Of a stretch of 64,000 nt of DNA, positions 33,400 to 46,650 are shown piece by piece. The notes below the pieces were generated by a model. It made no database searches. It was not told the DNA's origin and worked only from the letters and a program-made list of their open reading frames with translations. The position numbers were made by a program, and so were the translations under genes. This stretch comes from Acanthornis magna. Its lineage: Eukaryota; Chordata; Aves; Passeriformes; Acanthizidae. How positions within the stretch are numbered: the first letter of the stretch is position 1; every line of letters starts with the position of its first letter. The stretch is taken from the NCBI GenBank assembly GCA_036785705.1, contig JAWUZG010001150.1, positions 62,001-126,000 on the forward strand, read 5' to 3'.

Positions 33400-35892
33400 A
33401 TGGCACAGATTAAAACACGTGCAGCTGGCAGTGGAGGCACCTGGTATGCTCTGGACACTCAGCTCCAAGGGTTTAGCTCAAGGTTCTATTGCTCTCTTAG
33501 CCAAAGTACAAATCCCCACGAGGTATACTCAAGAGGTGAAAATCACGCTAAAGTTCACTGGCAAAAGGATCCAAACAACCAATCCAAAATCAAGCATCTT
33601 TGGCAAACCATGAAATACAACATAGAATGCAACATAAAACCCCTTATCATAGCATTACTCGGTGTTAATTTAGCATTTACTTAGCGTAAACTTAGCCTAA
33701 CCCAGAGAAACCTTTACACTGAAAAGATGCTACGTTACCCAGAAGTTCCAGGAAAAGAAAAGTAGGAAAAGAAAGAGAGGCAGAGAGAAAGACCCAAGGA
33801 GAGAAGAGATCTAGGAAAACACATAGAGACCTACCAGCTCCTAGGATTCCTGCAGGGGCAGCATGGGAAACGCGGGCAGGGTTATATAGGGTGTGAGCAC
33901 ATGCTGACCTCATGCTCTGTCCTTTTAAGCCCCGCATGGCCTTCACGTACCTGCCCCTGAGGTGGCACTTCTGGCCATTTGGCCAGTCAGGGCCCAGGTG
34001 AGCACTTGGGCCACCCCAAGACTCCAGCACGGACAGCTCAGCCAGGCCTTGGGGTGGCTCTGGGTACACAGCAGGGCGCTAAAGGCCTCACCTGCAACAA
34101 AGTCTGGCCGGTCCCTCCCAGCAGGTACAGGCAATGGCATTCCAAGATGTAGCAAGACAGGCGGCATCCAGTCTCTGGCAGCACCCTGCCATGATGCCCT
34201 TGCAATGCCTTGGCCAGTGCCAGTGTCCGTGGAGCTGTAGGCTCCACAGCTCTCTGAAGTCTAAGACCAGCCCACAGGGCAGCTTGTGGCTGGGGCCGAG
34301 GTGCCCAGCCCTATAGGGGGTCCAGATCAGAAAGGTGTGGGAGCAGCAAGGTTGGGGCCTTGTCACATTTGCCTTGGCAGGCCCTTTCCAGCGCCAGTGT
34401 TCCTGGAGCTCAAGGCCCTTTAGATCTCCTAACCCTAACCCTAGGCGTAACCCTAACCCTAGCCCTAGTTAATTACCCGAGCCCACTACCTGGGTTTTCC
34501 CTACCAGAAAGATGGAGGAGCAGAAATGTTGGGGAGATGCTGCGATGGCCTTGGCAGGCCCTTTCCAGCCCCAGTGTCCCTGGAGCTCTAGGCACTTTCC
34601 TTCTCTCAACCCCAACTCTAGGCCAAATGGCAGCTTGTGGCCGGGGCCGAGGTGCCCACCCCTGTGGGGCCTCCAGGTCAGCAAGGTGTGGAAGCAGCAA
34701 GGTTGTGGCCTTGTTGCGTTTGCCTTGGCAGGCTCTTTCCAGCGCCAGTGTTCCTGGAGCTCAAGGCCCTTTAGATCTCCTAACCCTAACCCTAGGCGTA
34801 ACCCTAACCCTAGCTCTAGTTAATTACCCAAACACACTAGCAGGGTTCTCCCTATCAGAATGATGGAGGAGCAGCAGTGTTGGGGCGCTGCTGCGATGGC
34901 CTCGGCAGGCCCTTTCCAGCCCCAGTGTTCCCGGAGCTCGAGGCTCTTTATATCTCTCCAGCCTAACTCCAGCCCAAATGGCACCTTGTGGCCGGGGCCA
35001 AGGTGCCCACCCCTGTGGGGGTCCAGATCAGAAAGGTGTGGGAGCAGCAAGGTTGGGGCCTTGTTGCATTGGCCTTGGCAGGCCCTTTCCAGCGCCAGTG
35101 TTCCTGGAGCTCAAGGCCCTTTAGATCTCCTAACCCTAACCCTAGGCGTAACCCTAACCCTAGCTCTAGTTAATTACCCAAACACACTAGCAGGGTTCTC
35201 CCTATCAGAATGATGGAGGAGCAGCAGTGTTGGGGCGCTGCTGCGATGGCCTCGGCAGGCCCTTTCCAGCGCCAGTGTTCCCAGAGCTCGAGGCTCTTTA
35301 TATCTCTCCAGCCTAACTCCAGCCCAAATGGCACCTTGTGGCCGGGGCCAAGGTGCCCACCCCTGTGGGGGTCCAGATCAGAAAGGTGTGGAAGCAGCAA
35401 GGTTGGGGCCTTGTTGCATTGGCCTTGGCAGGCCCTTTCCAGCGCCAGTGTTCCTGGAGCTCAAGGCCCTTTAGATCTCCTAACCCTAACCCTAGGCGTA
35501 ACCCTAACCCTAGCTCTAGTTAATTACCCAAACACACTAGCAGGGTTCTCCCTATCAGAATGATGGAGGAGCAGCAGTGTTGGGGCGCTGCTGCGATGGC
35601 CTCGGCAGGCCCTTTCCAGCCCCAGTGTTCCCAGAGCTCGAGGCTCTTTATATCTCTCCAGCCTAACTCCAGCCCAAATGGCACCTTGTGGCCGGGGCCA
35701 AGGTGCCCACCCCTGTGGGGGTCCAGATCAGAAAGGTGTGGGAGCAGCAAGGTTGGGGCCTTGTTGCATTGGCCTTGGCAGGCCCTTTCCAGCCCCAGTG
35801 TTCCTGGAGCTCGAGGCTCTTTATATCCCTCCGGCCTGACCCCAGCCCCTAAGGGCACCCTTGCACTGGGACAGAGAGGCTTAGCACCATAG
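33400..35892 (+). repeat. Array copy 19 (2493 bp, two extra 350-bp dimers)
   Basis: Standard through m4 (34679-34855), then dimers at 34856-35205, 35206-35555 and 35556-35892. The architecture and the marks of the middle dimer are the same as copy 7, 12 units away. The body differs: bases G-T-G at the first three sites. Confidence 0.96.
34856..35555 (+). repeat. Two extra 350-bp m5/m6-m4 hybrid dimers in copy 19
   Basis: Units at 34856-35205 and 35206-35555. The middle unit repeats the AGCGCC mark in m5 and GTGGAAGCAG in its second monomer, as in 13341-13690, but keeps the CpG that copy 7 lost at 13380. Confidence 0.93.
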
Positions 35893-37685
35893 ATGGCACA
35901 GATTAAAACACGTGCAGCTGGCAGTGGAGGCACCTGGTATGCTCTGGACACTCAGCTCCAAGGGTTTAGCTCAAGGTTCTATTGCTCTCTTAGCCAAAGT
36001 ACAAATCCCCACGAGGTATACTCAAGAGGTGAAAATCACGCTAAAGTTCACTGGCAAAAGGATCCAAACAACCAATCCAAAATCAAGCATCTTTGGCAAA
36101 CCATGAAATACAACATAGAATGCAACATAAAACCCCTTATCATAGCATTACTCGGTGTTAATTTAGCATTTACTTAGCGTAAACTTAGCCTAACCCAGAG
36201 AAACCTTTACACTGAAAAGATGCTACGTTACCCAGAAGTTCCAGGAAAAGAAAAGTAGGAAAAGAAAGAGAGGCAGAGAGAAAGACCCAAGGAGAGAAGA
36301 GATCTAGGAAAACACATAGAGACCTACCAGCTCCTAGGATTCCTGCAGGGGCAGCATGGGAAACGCGGGCAGGGTTATATAGGGTGTGAGCACATGCTGA
36401 CCTCATGCTCTGTCCTTTTAAGCCCCGCATGGCCTTCACGTACCTGCCCCTGAGGTGGCACTTCTGGCCATTTGGCCAGTCAGGGCCCAGGTGAGCACTT
36501 GGGCCACCCCAAGACTCCAGCACGGACAGCTCAGCCAGGCCTTGGGGTGGCTCTGGGTACACAGCAGGGCGCTAAAGGCCTCACCTGCAACAAAGTCTGG
36601 CCGGTCCCTCCCAGCAGGTACAGGCAATGGCATTCCAAGATGTAGCAAGACAGGCGACATCCAGTCTCTGGCAGCACCCTGCCATGATGCCCTTGCAATG
36701 CCTTGGCCAGTGCCAGTGTCCGTGGAGCTGTAGGCTCCACAGCTCTCTGAAGTCTAAGACCAGCCCACAGGGCAGCTGGTGGCTGGGGCCGAGGTGCCCA
36801 GCCCTATAGGGGGTCCAGATCAGAAAGGTGTGGGAGCAGCAAGGTTGGGGCCTTGTCACATTTGCCTTGGCAGGCCCTTTCCAGCGCCAGTGTTCCTGGA
36901 GCTCAAGGCCCTTTAGATCTCCTAACCCTAACCCTAGGCGTAACCCTAACCCTAGCCCTAGTTAATTACCCGAGCCCACTACCTGGGTTTTCCCTACCAG
37001 AAAGATGGAGGAGCAGAAATGTTGGGGAGATGCTGCGATGGCCTTGGCAGGCCCTTTCCAGCCCCAGTGTCCCTGGAGCTCTAGGCACTTTCCTTCTCTC
37101 AACCCCAACTCTAGGCCAAATGGCAGCTTGTGGCCGGGGCCAAGGTGCCCACCCCTGTGGGGCCTCCAGGTCAGCAAGGTGTGGAAGCAGCAAGGTTGTG
37201 GCCTTGTTGCGTTTGCCTTGGCAGGCTCTTTCCAGCGCCAGTGTTCCTGGAGCTCAAGGCTCTTTAGATCTCCTAACCCTAACCCTAGGCGTAACCCTAA
37301 CCCTAGCTCTAGTTAATTACCCAAACACACTAGCAGGGTTCTCCCTATCAGAATGATGGAGGAGCAGCAGTGTTGGGGCGCTGCTGCGATGGCCTCGGCA
37401 GGCCCTTTCCAGCGCCAGTGTTCCCAGAGCTCGAGGCTCTTTATATCTCTCCAGCCTAACTCCAGCCCAAATGGCACCTTGTGGCCAGGGCCAAGGTGCC
37501 CACCCCTGTGGGGGTCCAGATCAGAAAGGTGTGGGAGCAGCAAGGTTGGGGCCTTGTTGCATTGGCCTTGGCAGGCCCTTTCCAGCCCCAGTGTTCCTGG
37601 AGCTCGAGGCTCTTTATATCCCTCCGGCCTGACCCCAGCCCCTAAGGGCACCCTTGCACTGGGACAGAGAGGCTTAGCACCATAG
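35893..37685 (+). repeat. Array copy 20 (1793 bp)
   Basis: Standard layout. Haplotype A-G-A-A-A-T-C/C. m5 has the AGCGCC variant seen in the middle amplified dimers, and a private CpG loss at 37487 (GGCCAGGG). Confidence 0.97.
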
Positions 37686-39478
37686 ATGGCACAGATTAAA
37701 ACACGTGCAGCTGGCAGTGGAGGCACCTGGTATGCTCTGGACACTCAGCTCCAAGGGTTTAGCTCAAGGTTCTATTGCTCTCTTAGCCAAAGTACAAATC
37801 CCCACGAGGTATACTCAAGAGGTGAAAATCACGCTAAAGTTCACTGGCAAAAGGATCCAAACAACCAATCCAAAATCAAGCATCTTTGGCAAACCATGAA
37901 ATACAACATAGAATGCAACATAAAACCCCTTATCATAGCATTACTCGGTGTTAATTTAGCATTTACTTAGCGTAAACTTAGCCTAACCCAGAGAAACCTT
38001 TACACTGAAAAGATGCTACGTTACCCAGAAGTTCCAGGAAAAGAAAAGTAGGAAAAGAAAGAGAGGCAGAGAGAAAGACCCAAGGAGAGAAGAGATCTAG
38101 GAAAACACATAGAGACCTACCAGCTCCTAGGATTCCTGCAGGGGCAGCATGGGAAACGCGGGCAGGGTTATATAGGGTGTGAGCACATGCTGACCTCATG
38201 CTCTGTCCTTTTAAGCCCCGCATGGCCTTCACGTACCTGCCCCTGAGGTGGCACTTCTGGCCATTTGGCCAGTCAGGGCCCAGGTGAGCACTTGGGCCAC
38301 CCCAAGACTCCAGCACGGACAGCTCAGCCAGGCCTTGGGGTGGCTCTGGGTACACAGCAGGGCGCTAAAGGCCTCACCTGCAACAAAGTCTGGCCGGTCC
38401 CTCCCAGCAGGTACAGGCAATGGCATTCCAAGATGTAGCAAGACAGGCGACATCCAGTCTCTGGCAGCACCCTGCCATGATGCCCTTGCAATGCCTTGGC
38501 CAGTGCCAGTGTCCGTGGAGCTGTAGGCTCCACAGCTCTCTGAAGTCTAAGACCAGCCCACAGGGCAGCTTGTGGCTGGGGCCGAGGTGCCCAGCCCTAT
38601 AGGGGGTCCAGATCAGAAAGGTGTGGGAGCAGCAAGGTTGGGGCCTTGTCACATTTGCCTTGGCAGGCCCTTTCCAGCGCCAGTGTTCCTGGAGCTCAAG
38701 GCCCTTTAGATCTCCTAACCCTAACCCTAGGCGTAACCCTAACCCTAGCCCTAGTTAATTACCCGAGCCCACTACCTGGGTTTTCCCTACCAGAAAGATG
38801 GAGGAGCAGAAATGTTGGGGAGATGCTGCGATGGCCTTGGCAGGCCCTTTCCAGCCCCAGTGTCCCTGGAGCTCTAGGCACTTTCCTTCTCTCAACCCCA
38901 ACTCTAGGCCAAATGGCAGCTTGTGGCCGGGGCCGAGGTGCCCACCCCTGTGGGGCCTCCAGGTCAGCAAGGTGTGGAAGCAGCAAGGTTGTGGCCTTGT
39001 TGCGTTTGCCTTGGCAGGCCCTTTCCAGCGCCAGTGTTCCTGGAGCTCAAGGCCCTTTAGATCTCCTAACCCTAACCCTAGGCGTAACCCTAACCCTAGC
39101 TCTAGTTAATTACCCAAACACACTGGCAGGGTTCTCCCTATCAGAATGATGGAGGAGCAGCAGTGTTGGGGCGCTGCTGCGATGGCCTCGGCAGGCCCTT
39201 TCCAGCCCCAGTGTTCCCGGAGCTCGAGGCTCTTTATATCTCTCCAGCCTAACTCCAGCCCAAATGGCACCTTGTGGCCGGGGCCAAGGTGCCCACCCCT
39301 GTGGGGGTCCAGATCAGAAAGGTGTGGGAGCAGCAAGGTTGGGGCCTTGTTGCATTGGCCTTGGCAGGCCCTTTCCAGCCCCAGTGTTCCTGGAGCTCGA
39401 GGCTCTTTATATCCCTCCGGCCTGACCCCAGCCCCTAAGGGCACCCTTGCACTGGGACAGAGAGGCTTAGCACCATAG
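37686..39478 (+). repeat. Array copy 21 (1793 bp)
   Basis: Standard layout. Haplotype A-T-G-G-G-T-C/C, the same as copy 12. Confidence 0.97.
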
Positions 39479-41271
39479 ATGGCACAGATTAAAACACGTG
39501 CAGCTGGCAGTGGAGGCACCTGGTATGCTCTGGACACTCAGCTCCAAGGGTTTAGCTCAAGGTTCTATTGCTCTCTTAGCCAAAGTACAAATCCCCACGA
39601 GGTATACTCAAGAGGTGAAAATCACGCTAAAGTTCACTGGCAAAAGGATCCAAACAACCAATCCAAAATCAAGCATCTTTGGCAAACCATGAAATACAAC
39701 ATAGAATGCAACATAAAACCCCTTATCATAGCATTACTCGGTGTTAATTTAGCATTTACTTAGCGTAAACTTAGCCTAACCCAGAGAAACCTTTACACTG
39801 AAAAGATGCTACGTTACCCAGAAGTTCCAGGAAAAGAAAAGTAGGAAAAGAAAGAGAGGCAGAGAGAAAGACCCAAGGAGAGAAGAGATCTAGGAAAACA
39901 CATAGAGACCTACCAGCTCCTAGGATTCCTGCAGGGGCAGCATGGGAAACGCGGGCAGGGTTATATAGGGTGTGAGCACATGCTGACCTCATGCTCTGTC
40001 CTTTTAAGCCCCGCATGGCCTTCACGTACCTGCCCCTGAGGTGGCACTTCTGGCCATTTGCCCAGTCAGGGCCCAGGTGAGCACTTGGGCCACCCCAAGA
40101 CTCCAGCACGGACAGCTCAGCCAGGCCTTGGGGTGGCTCTGGGTACACAGCAGGGCGCTAAAGGCCTCACCTGCAACAAAGTCTGGCCGGTCCCTCCCAG
40201 CAGGTACAGGCAATGGCATTCCAAGATGTAGCAAGACAGGCGGCATCCAGTCTCTGGCAGCACCCTGCCATGATGCCCTTGCAATGCCTTGGCCAGTGCC
40301 AGTGTCCGTGGAGCTGTAGGCTCCACAGCTCTCTGAAGTCTAAGACCAGCCCACAGGGCAGCTGGTGGCTGGGGCCGAGGTGCCCAGCCCTATAGGGGGT
40401 CCAGATCAGAAAGGTGTGGGAGCAGCAAGGTTGGGGCCTTGTCACATTTGCCTTGGCAGGCCCTTTCCAGCGCCAGTGTTCCTGGAGCTCAAGGCCCTTT
40501 AGATCTCCTAACCCTAACCCTAGGCGTAACCCTAACCCTAGCCCTAGTTAATTACCCGAGCCCACTACCTGGGTTTTCCCTACCAGAAAGATGGAGGAGC
40601 AGAAATGTTGGGGAGATGCTGCGATGGCCTTGGCAGGCCCTTTCCAGCCCCAGTGTCCCTGGAGCTCTAGGCACTTTCCTTCTCTCAACCCCAACTCTAG
40701 GCCAAATGGCAGCTTGTGGCCGGGGCCGAGGTGCCCACCCCTGTGGGGCCTCCAGGTCAGCAAGGTGTGGAAGCAGCAAGGTTGTGGCCTTGTTGCGTTT
40801 GCCTTGGCAGGCTCTTTCCAGCGCCAGTGTTCCTGGAGCTCAAGGCTCTTTAGATCTCCTAACCCTAACCCTAGGCGTAACCCTAACCCTAGCTCTAGTT
40901 AATTACCCAAACACACTAGCAGGGTTCTCCCTATCAGAATGATGGAGGAGCAGCAGTGTTGGGGCGCTGCTGCGATGGCCTCGGCAGGCCCTTTCCAGCC
41001 CCAGTGTTCCCAGAGCTCGAGGCTCTTTATATCTCTCCAGCCTAACTCCAGCCCAAATGGCACCTTGTGGCCGGGGCCAAGGTGCCCACCCCTGTGGGGG
41101 TCCAGATCAGAAAGGTGTGGGAGCAGCAAGGTTGGGGCCTTGTTGCATTGGCCTTGGCAGGCCCTTTCCAGCCCCAGTGTTCCTGGAGCTCGAGGCTCTT
41201 TATATCCCTCCGGCCTGACCCCAGCCCCTAAGGGCACCCTTGCACTGGGACAGAGAGGCTTAGCACCATAG
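39479..41271 (+). repeat. Array copy 22 (1793 bp)
   Basis: Standard layout. Haplotype G-G-G-A-A-T-C/C with TTTGCCCAG in the unique segment. It is nearly the same as copy 23 and so probably a recent duplicate. Confidence 0.97.
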
Positions 41272-43064
41272 ATGGCACAGATTAAAACACGTGCAGCTGG
41301 CAGTGGAGGCACCTGGTATGCTCTGGACACTCAGCTCCAAGGGTTTAGCTCAAGGTTCTATTGCTCTCTTAGCCAAAGTACAAATCCCCACGAGGTATAC
41401 TCAAGAGGTGAAAATCACGCTAAAGTTCACTGGCAAAAGGATCCAAACAACCAATCCAAAATCAAGCATCTTTGGCAAACCATGAAATACAACATAGAAT
41501 GCAACATAAAACCCCTTATCATAGCATTACTCGGTGTTAATTTAGCATTTACTTAGCGTAAACTTAGCCTAACCCAGAGAAACCTTTACACTGAAAAGAT
41601 GCTACGTTACCCAGAAGTTCCAGGAAAAGAAAAGTAGGAAAAGAAAGAGAGGCAGAGAGAAAGACCCAAGGAGAGAAGAGATCTAGGAAAACACATAGAG
41701 ACCTACCAGCTCCTAGGATTCCTGCAGGGGCAGCATGGGAAACGCGGGCAGGGTTATATAGGGTGTGAGCACATGCTGACCTCATGCTCTGTCCTTTTAA
41801 GCCCCGCATGGCCTTCACGTACCTGCCCCTGAGGTGGCACTTCTGGCCATTTGCCCAGTCAGGGCCCAGGTGAGCACTTGGGCCACCCCAAGACTCCAGC
41901 ACGGACAGCTCAGCCAGGCCTTGGGGTGGCTCTGGGTACACAGCAGGGCGCTAAAGGCCTCACCTGCAACAAAGTCTGGCCGGTCCCTCCCAGCAGGTAC
42001 AGGCAATGGCATTCCAAGATGTAGCAAGACAGGCGGCATCCAGTCTCTGGCAGCACCCTGCCATGATGCCCTTGCAATGCCTTGGCCAGTGCCAGTGTCC
42101 GTGGAGCTGTAGGCTCCACAGCTCTCTGAAGTCTAAGACCAGCCCACAGGGCAGCTGGTGGCTGGGGCCGAGGTGCCCAGCCCTATAGGGGGTCCAGATC
42201 AGAAAGGTGTGGGAGCAGCAAGGTTGGGGCCTTGTCACATTTGCCTTGGCAGGCCCTTTCCAGCGCCAGTGTTCCTGGAGCTCAAGGCCCTTTAGATCTC
42301 CTAACCCTAACCCTAGGCGTAACCCTAACCCTAGCCCTAGTTAATTACCCGAGCCCACTACCTGGGTTTTCCCTACCAGAAAGATGGAGGAGCAGAAATG
42401 TTGGGGAGATGCTGCGATGGCCTTGGCAGGCCCTTTCCAGCCCCAGTGTCCCTGGAGCTCTAGGCACTTTCCTTCTCTCAACCCCAACTCTAGGCCAAAT
42501 GGCAGCTTGTGGCCGGGGCCAAGGTGCCCACCCCTGTGGGGCCTCCAGGTCAGCAAGGTGTGGAAGCAGCAAGGTTGTGGCCTTGTTGCGTTTGCCTTGG
42601 CAGGCTCTTTCCAGCGCCAGTGTTCCTGGAGCTCAAGGCTCTTTAGATCTCCTAACCCTAACCCTAGGCGTAACCCTAACCCTAGCTCTAGTTAATTACC
42701 CAAACACACTAGCAGGGTTCTCCCTATCAGAATGATGGAGGAGCAGCAGTGTTGGGGCGCTGCTGCGATGGCCTCGGCAGGCCCTTTCCAGCCCCAGTGT
42801 TCCCAGAGCTCGAGGCTCTTTATATCTCTCCAGCCTAACTCCAGCCCAAATGGCACCTTGTGGCCGGGGCCAAGGTGCCCACCCCTGTGGGGGTCCAGAT
42901 CAGAAAGGTGTGGGAGCAGCAAGGTTGGGGCCTTGTTGCATTGGCCTTGGCAGGCCCTTTCCAGCCCCAGTGTTCCTGGAGCTCGAGGCTCTTTATATCC
43001 CTCCGGCCTGACCCCAGCCCCTAAGGGCACCCTTGCACTGGGACAGAGAGGCTTAGCACCATAG
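41272..43064 (+). repeat. Array copy 23 (1793 bp)
   Basis: Standard layout. Haplotype G-G-A-A-A-T-C/C with TTTGCCCAG. Among the diagnostic sites it differs from copy 22 only at offset 1249. Confidence 0.97.
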
Positions 43065-44857
43065 ATGGCACAGATTAAAACACGTGCAGCTGGCAGTGGA
43101 GGCACCTGGTATGCTCTGGACACTCAGCTCCAAGGGTTTAGCTCAAGGTTCTATTGCTCTCTTAGCCAAAGTACAAATCCCCACGAGGTATACTCAAGAG
43201 GTGAAAATCACGCTAAAGTTCACTGGCAAAAGGATCCAAACAACCAATCCAAAATCAAGCATCTTTGGCAAACCATGAAATACAACATAGAATGCAACAT
43301 AAAACCCCTTATCATAGCATTACTCGGTGTTAATTTAGCATTTACTTAGCGTAAACTTAGCCTAACCCAGAGAAACCTTTACACTGAAAAGATGCTACGT
43401 TACCCAGAAGTTCCAGGAAAAGAAAAGTAGGAAAAGAAAGAGAGGCAGAGAGAAAGACCCAAGGAGAGAAGAGATCTAGGAAAACACATAGAGACCTACC
43501 AGCTCCTAGGATTCCTGCAGGGGCAGCATGGGAAACGCGGGCAGGGTTATATAGGGTGTGAGCACATGCTGACCTCATGCTCTGTCCTTTTAAGCCCCGC
43601 ATGGCCTTCACGTACCTGCCCCTGAGGTGGCACTTCTGGCCATTTGGCCAGTCAGGGCCCAGGTGAGCACTTGGGCCACCCCAAGACTCCAGCACGGACA
43701 GCTCAGCCAGGCCTTGGGGTGGCTCTGGGTACACAGCAGGGCGCTAAAGGCCTCACCTGCAACAAAGTCTGGCCGGTCCCTCCCAGCAGGTACAGGCAAT
43801 GGCATTCCAAGATGTAGCAAGACAGGCGACATCCAGTCTCTGGCAGCACCCTGCCATGATGCCCTTGCAATGCCTTGGCCAGTGCCAGTGTCCGTGGAGC
43901 TGTAGGCTCCACAGCTCTCTGAAGTCTAAGACCAGCCCACAGGGCAGCTTGTGGCTGGGGCCGAGGTGCCCAGCCCTATAGGGGGTCCAGATCAGAAAGG
44001 TGTGGGAGCAGCAAGGTTGGGGCCTTGTCACATTTGCCTTGGCAGGCCCTTTCCAGCGCCAGTGTTCCTGGAGCTCAAGGCCCTTTAGATCTCCTAACCC
44101 TAACCCTAGGCGTAACCCTAACCCTAGCCCTAGTTAATTACCCGAGCCCACTACCTGGGTTTTCCCTACCAGAAAGATGGAGGAGCAGAAATGTTGGGGA
44201 GATGCTGCGATGGCCTTGGCAGGCCCTTTCCAGCCCCAGTGTCCCTGGAGCTCTAGGCACTTTCCTTCTCTCAACCCCAACTCTAGGCCAAATGGCAGCT
44301 TGTGGCCGGGGCCGAGGTGCCCACCCCTGTGGGGCCTCCAGGTCAGCAAGGTGTGGAAGCAGCAAGGTTGTGGCCTTGTTGCGTTTGCCTTGGCAGGCTC
44401 TTTCCAGCGCCAGTGTTCCTGGAGCTCAAGGCCCTTTAGATCTCCTAACCCTAACCCTAGGCGTAACCCTAACCCTAGCTCTAGTTAATTACCCAAACAC
44501 ACTGGCAGGGTTCTCCCTATCAGAATGATGGAGGAGCAGCAGTGTTGGGGCGCTGCTGCGATGGCCTCGGCAGGCCCTTTCCAGCCCCAGTGTTCCCGGA
44601 GCTCGAGGCTCTTTATATCTCTCCAGCCTAACTCCAGCCCAAATGGCACCTTGTGGCCGGGGCCAAGGTGCCCACCCCTGTGGGGGTCCAGATCAGAAAG
44701 GTGTGGGAGCAGCAAGGCTGGGGCCTTGTTGCATTGGCCTTGGCAGGCCCTTTCCAGCCCCAGTGTTCCTGGAGCTCGAGGCTCTTTATATCCCTCCGGC
44801 CTGACCCCAGCCCCTAAGGGCACCCTTGCACTGGGACAGAGAGGCTTAGCACCATAG
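43065..44857 (+). repeat. Array copy 24 (1793 bp)
   Basis: Standard layout. Haplotype A-T-G-G-G-C-C/C, shared with copies 9 and 27. Confidence 0.97.
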
Positions 44858-46650
44858 ATGGCACAGATTAAAACACGTGCAGCTGGCAGTGGAGGCACCT
44901 GGTATGCTCTGGACACTCAGCTCCAAGGGTTTAGCTCAAGGTTCTATTGCTCTCTTAGCCAAAGTACAAATCCCCACGAGGTATACTCAAGAGGTGAAAA
45001 TCACGCTAAAGTTCACTGGCAAAAGGATCCAAACAACCAATCCAAAATCAAGCATCTTTGGCAAACCATGAAATACAACATAGAATGCAACATAAAACCC
45101 CTTATCATAGCATTACTCGGTGTTAATTTAGCATTTACTTAGCGTAAACTTAGCCTAACCCAGAGAAACCTGTACACTGAAAAGATGCTACGTTACCCAG
45201 AAGTTCCAGGAAAAGAAAAGTAGGAAAAGAAAGAGAGGCAGAGAGAAAGACCCAAGGAGAGAAGAGATCTAGGAAAACACATAGAGACCTACCAGCTCCT
45301 AGGATTCCTGCAGGGGCAGCATGGGAAACGCGGGCAGGGTTATATAGGGTGTGAGCACATGCTGACCTCATGCTCTGTCCTTTTAAGCCCCGCATGGCCT
45401 TCACGTACCTGCCCCTGAGGTGGCACTTCTGGCCATTTGGCCAGTCAGGGCCCAGGTGAGCACTTGGGCCACCCCAAGACTCCAGCACGGACAGCTCAGC
45501 CAGGCCTTGGGGTGGCTCTGGGTACACAGCAGGGCGCTAAAGGCCTCACCTGCAACAAAGTCTGGCCGGTCCCTCCCAGCAGGTACAGGCAATGGCATTC
45601 CAAGATGTAGCAAGACAGGCGGCATCCAGTCTCTGGCAGCACCCTGCCATGATGCCCTTGCAATGCCTTGGCCAGTGCCAGTGTCCGTGGAGCTGTAGGC
45701 TCCACAGCTCTCTGAAGTCTAAGACCAGCCCACAGGGCAGCTGGTGGCTGGGGCCGAGGTGCCCAGCCCTATAGGGGGTCCAGATCAGAAAGGTGTGGGA
45801 GCAGCAAGGTTGGGGCCTTGTCACATTTGCCTTGGCAGGCCCTTTCCAGCGCCAGTGTTCCTGGAGCTCAAGGCCCTTTAGATCTCCTAACCCTAACCCT
45901 AGGCGTAACCCTAACCCTAGCCCTAGTTAATTACCCGAGCCCACTACCTGGGTTTTCCCTACCAGAAAGATGGAGGAGCAGAAATGTTGGGGAGATGCTG
46001 CGATGGCCTTGGCAGGCCCTTTCCAGCCCCAGTGTCCCTGGAGCTCTAGGCACTTTCCTTCTCTCAACCCCAACTCTAGGCCAAATGGCAGCTTGTGGCC
46101 GGGGCCGAGGTGCCCACCCCTGTGGGGCCTCCAGGTCAGCAAGGTGTGGAAGCAGCAAGGTTGTGGCCTTGTTGCGTTTGCCTTGGCAGGCTCTTTCCAG
46201 CGCCAGTGTTCCTGGAGCTCAAGGCCCTTTAGATCTCCTAACCCTAACCCTAGGCGTAACCCTAACCCTAGCTCTAGTTAATTACCCAAACACACTAGCA
46301 GGGTTCTCCCTATCAGAATGATGGAGGAGCAGCAGTGTTGGGGCGCTGCTGCGATGGCCTCGGCAGGCCCTTTCCAGCGCCAGTGTTCCCGGAGCTCGAG
46401 GCTCTTTATATCTCTCCAGCCTAACTCCAGCCCAAATGGCACCTTGTGGCCGGGGCCAAGGTGCCCACCCCTGTGGGGGTCCAGATCAGAAAGGTGTGGG
46501 AGCAGCAAGGTTGGGGCCTTGTTGCATTGGCCTTGGCAGGCCCTTTCCAGCCCCAGTGTTCCTGGAGCTCGAGGCTCTTTATATCTCTCCGGCCTGACCC
46601 CAGCCCCTAAGGGCACCCTTGCACTGGGACAGAGAGGCTTAGCACCATAG
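44858..46650 (+). repeat. Array copy 25 (1793 bp)
   Basis: Standard layout. Haplotype G-G-G-A-G-T-T/C. A private T-to-G change lies at 45172 in the unique segment, and m5 has the AGCGCC variant. Confidence 0.97.
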
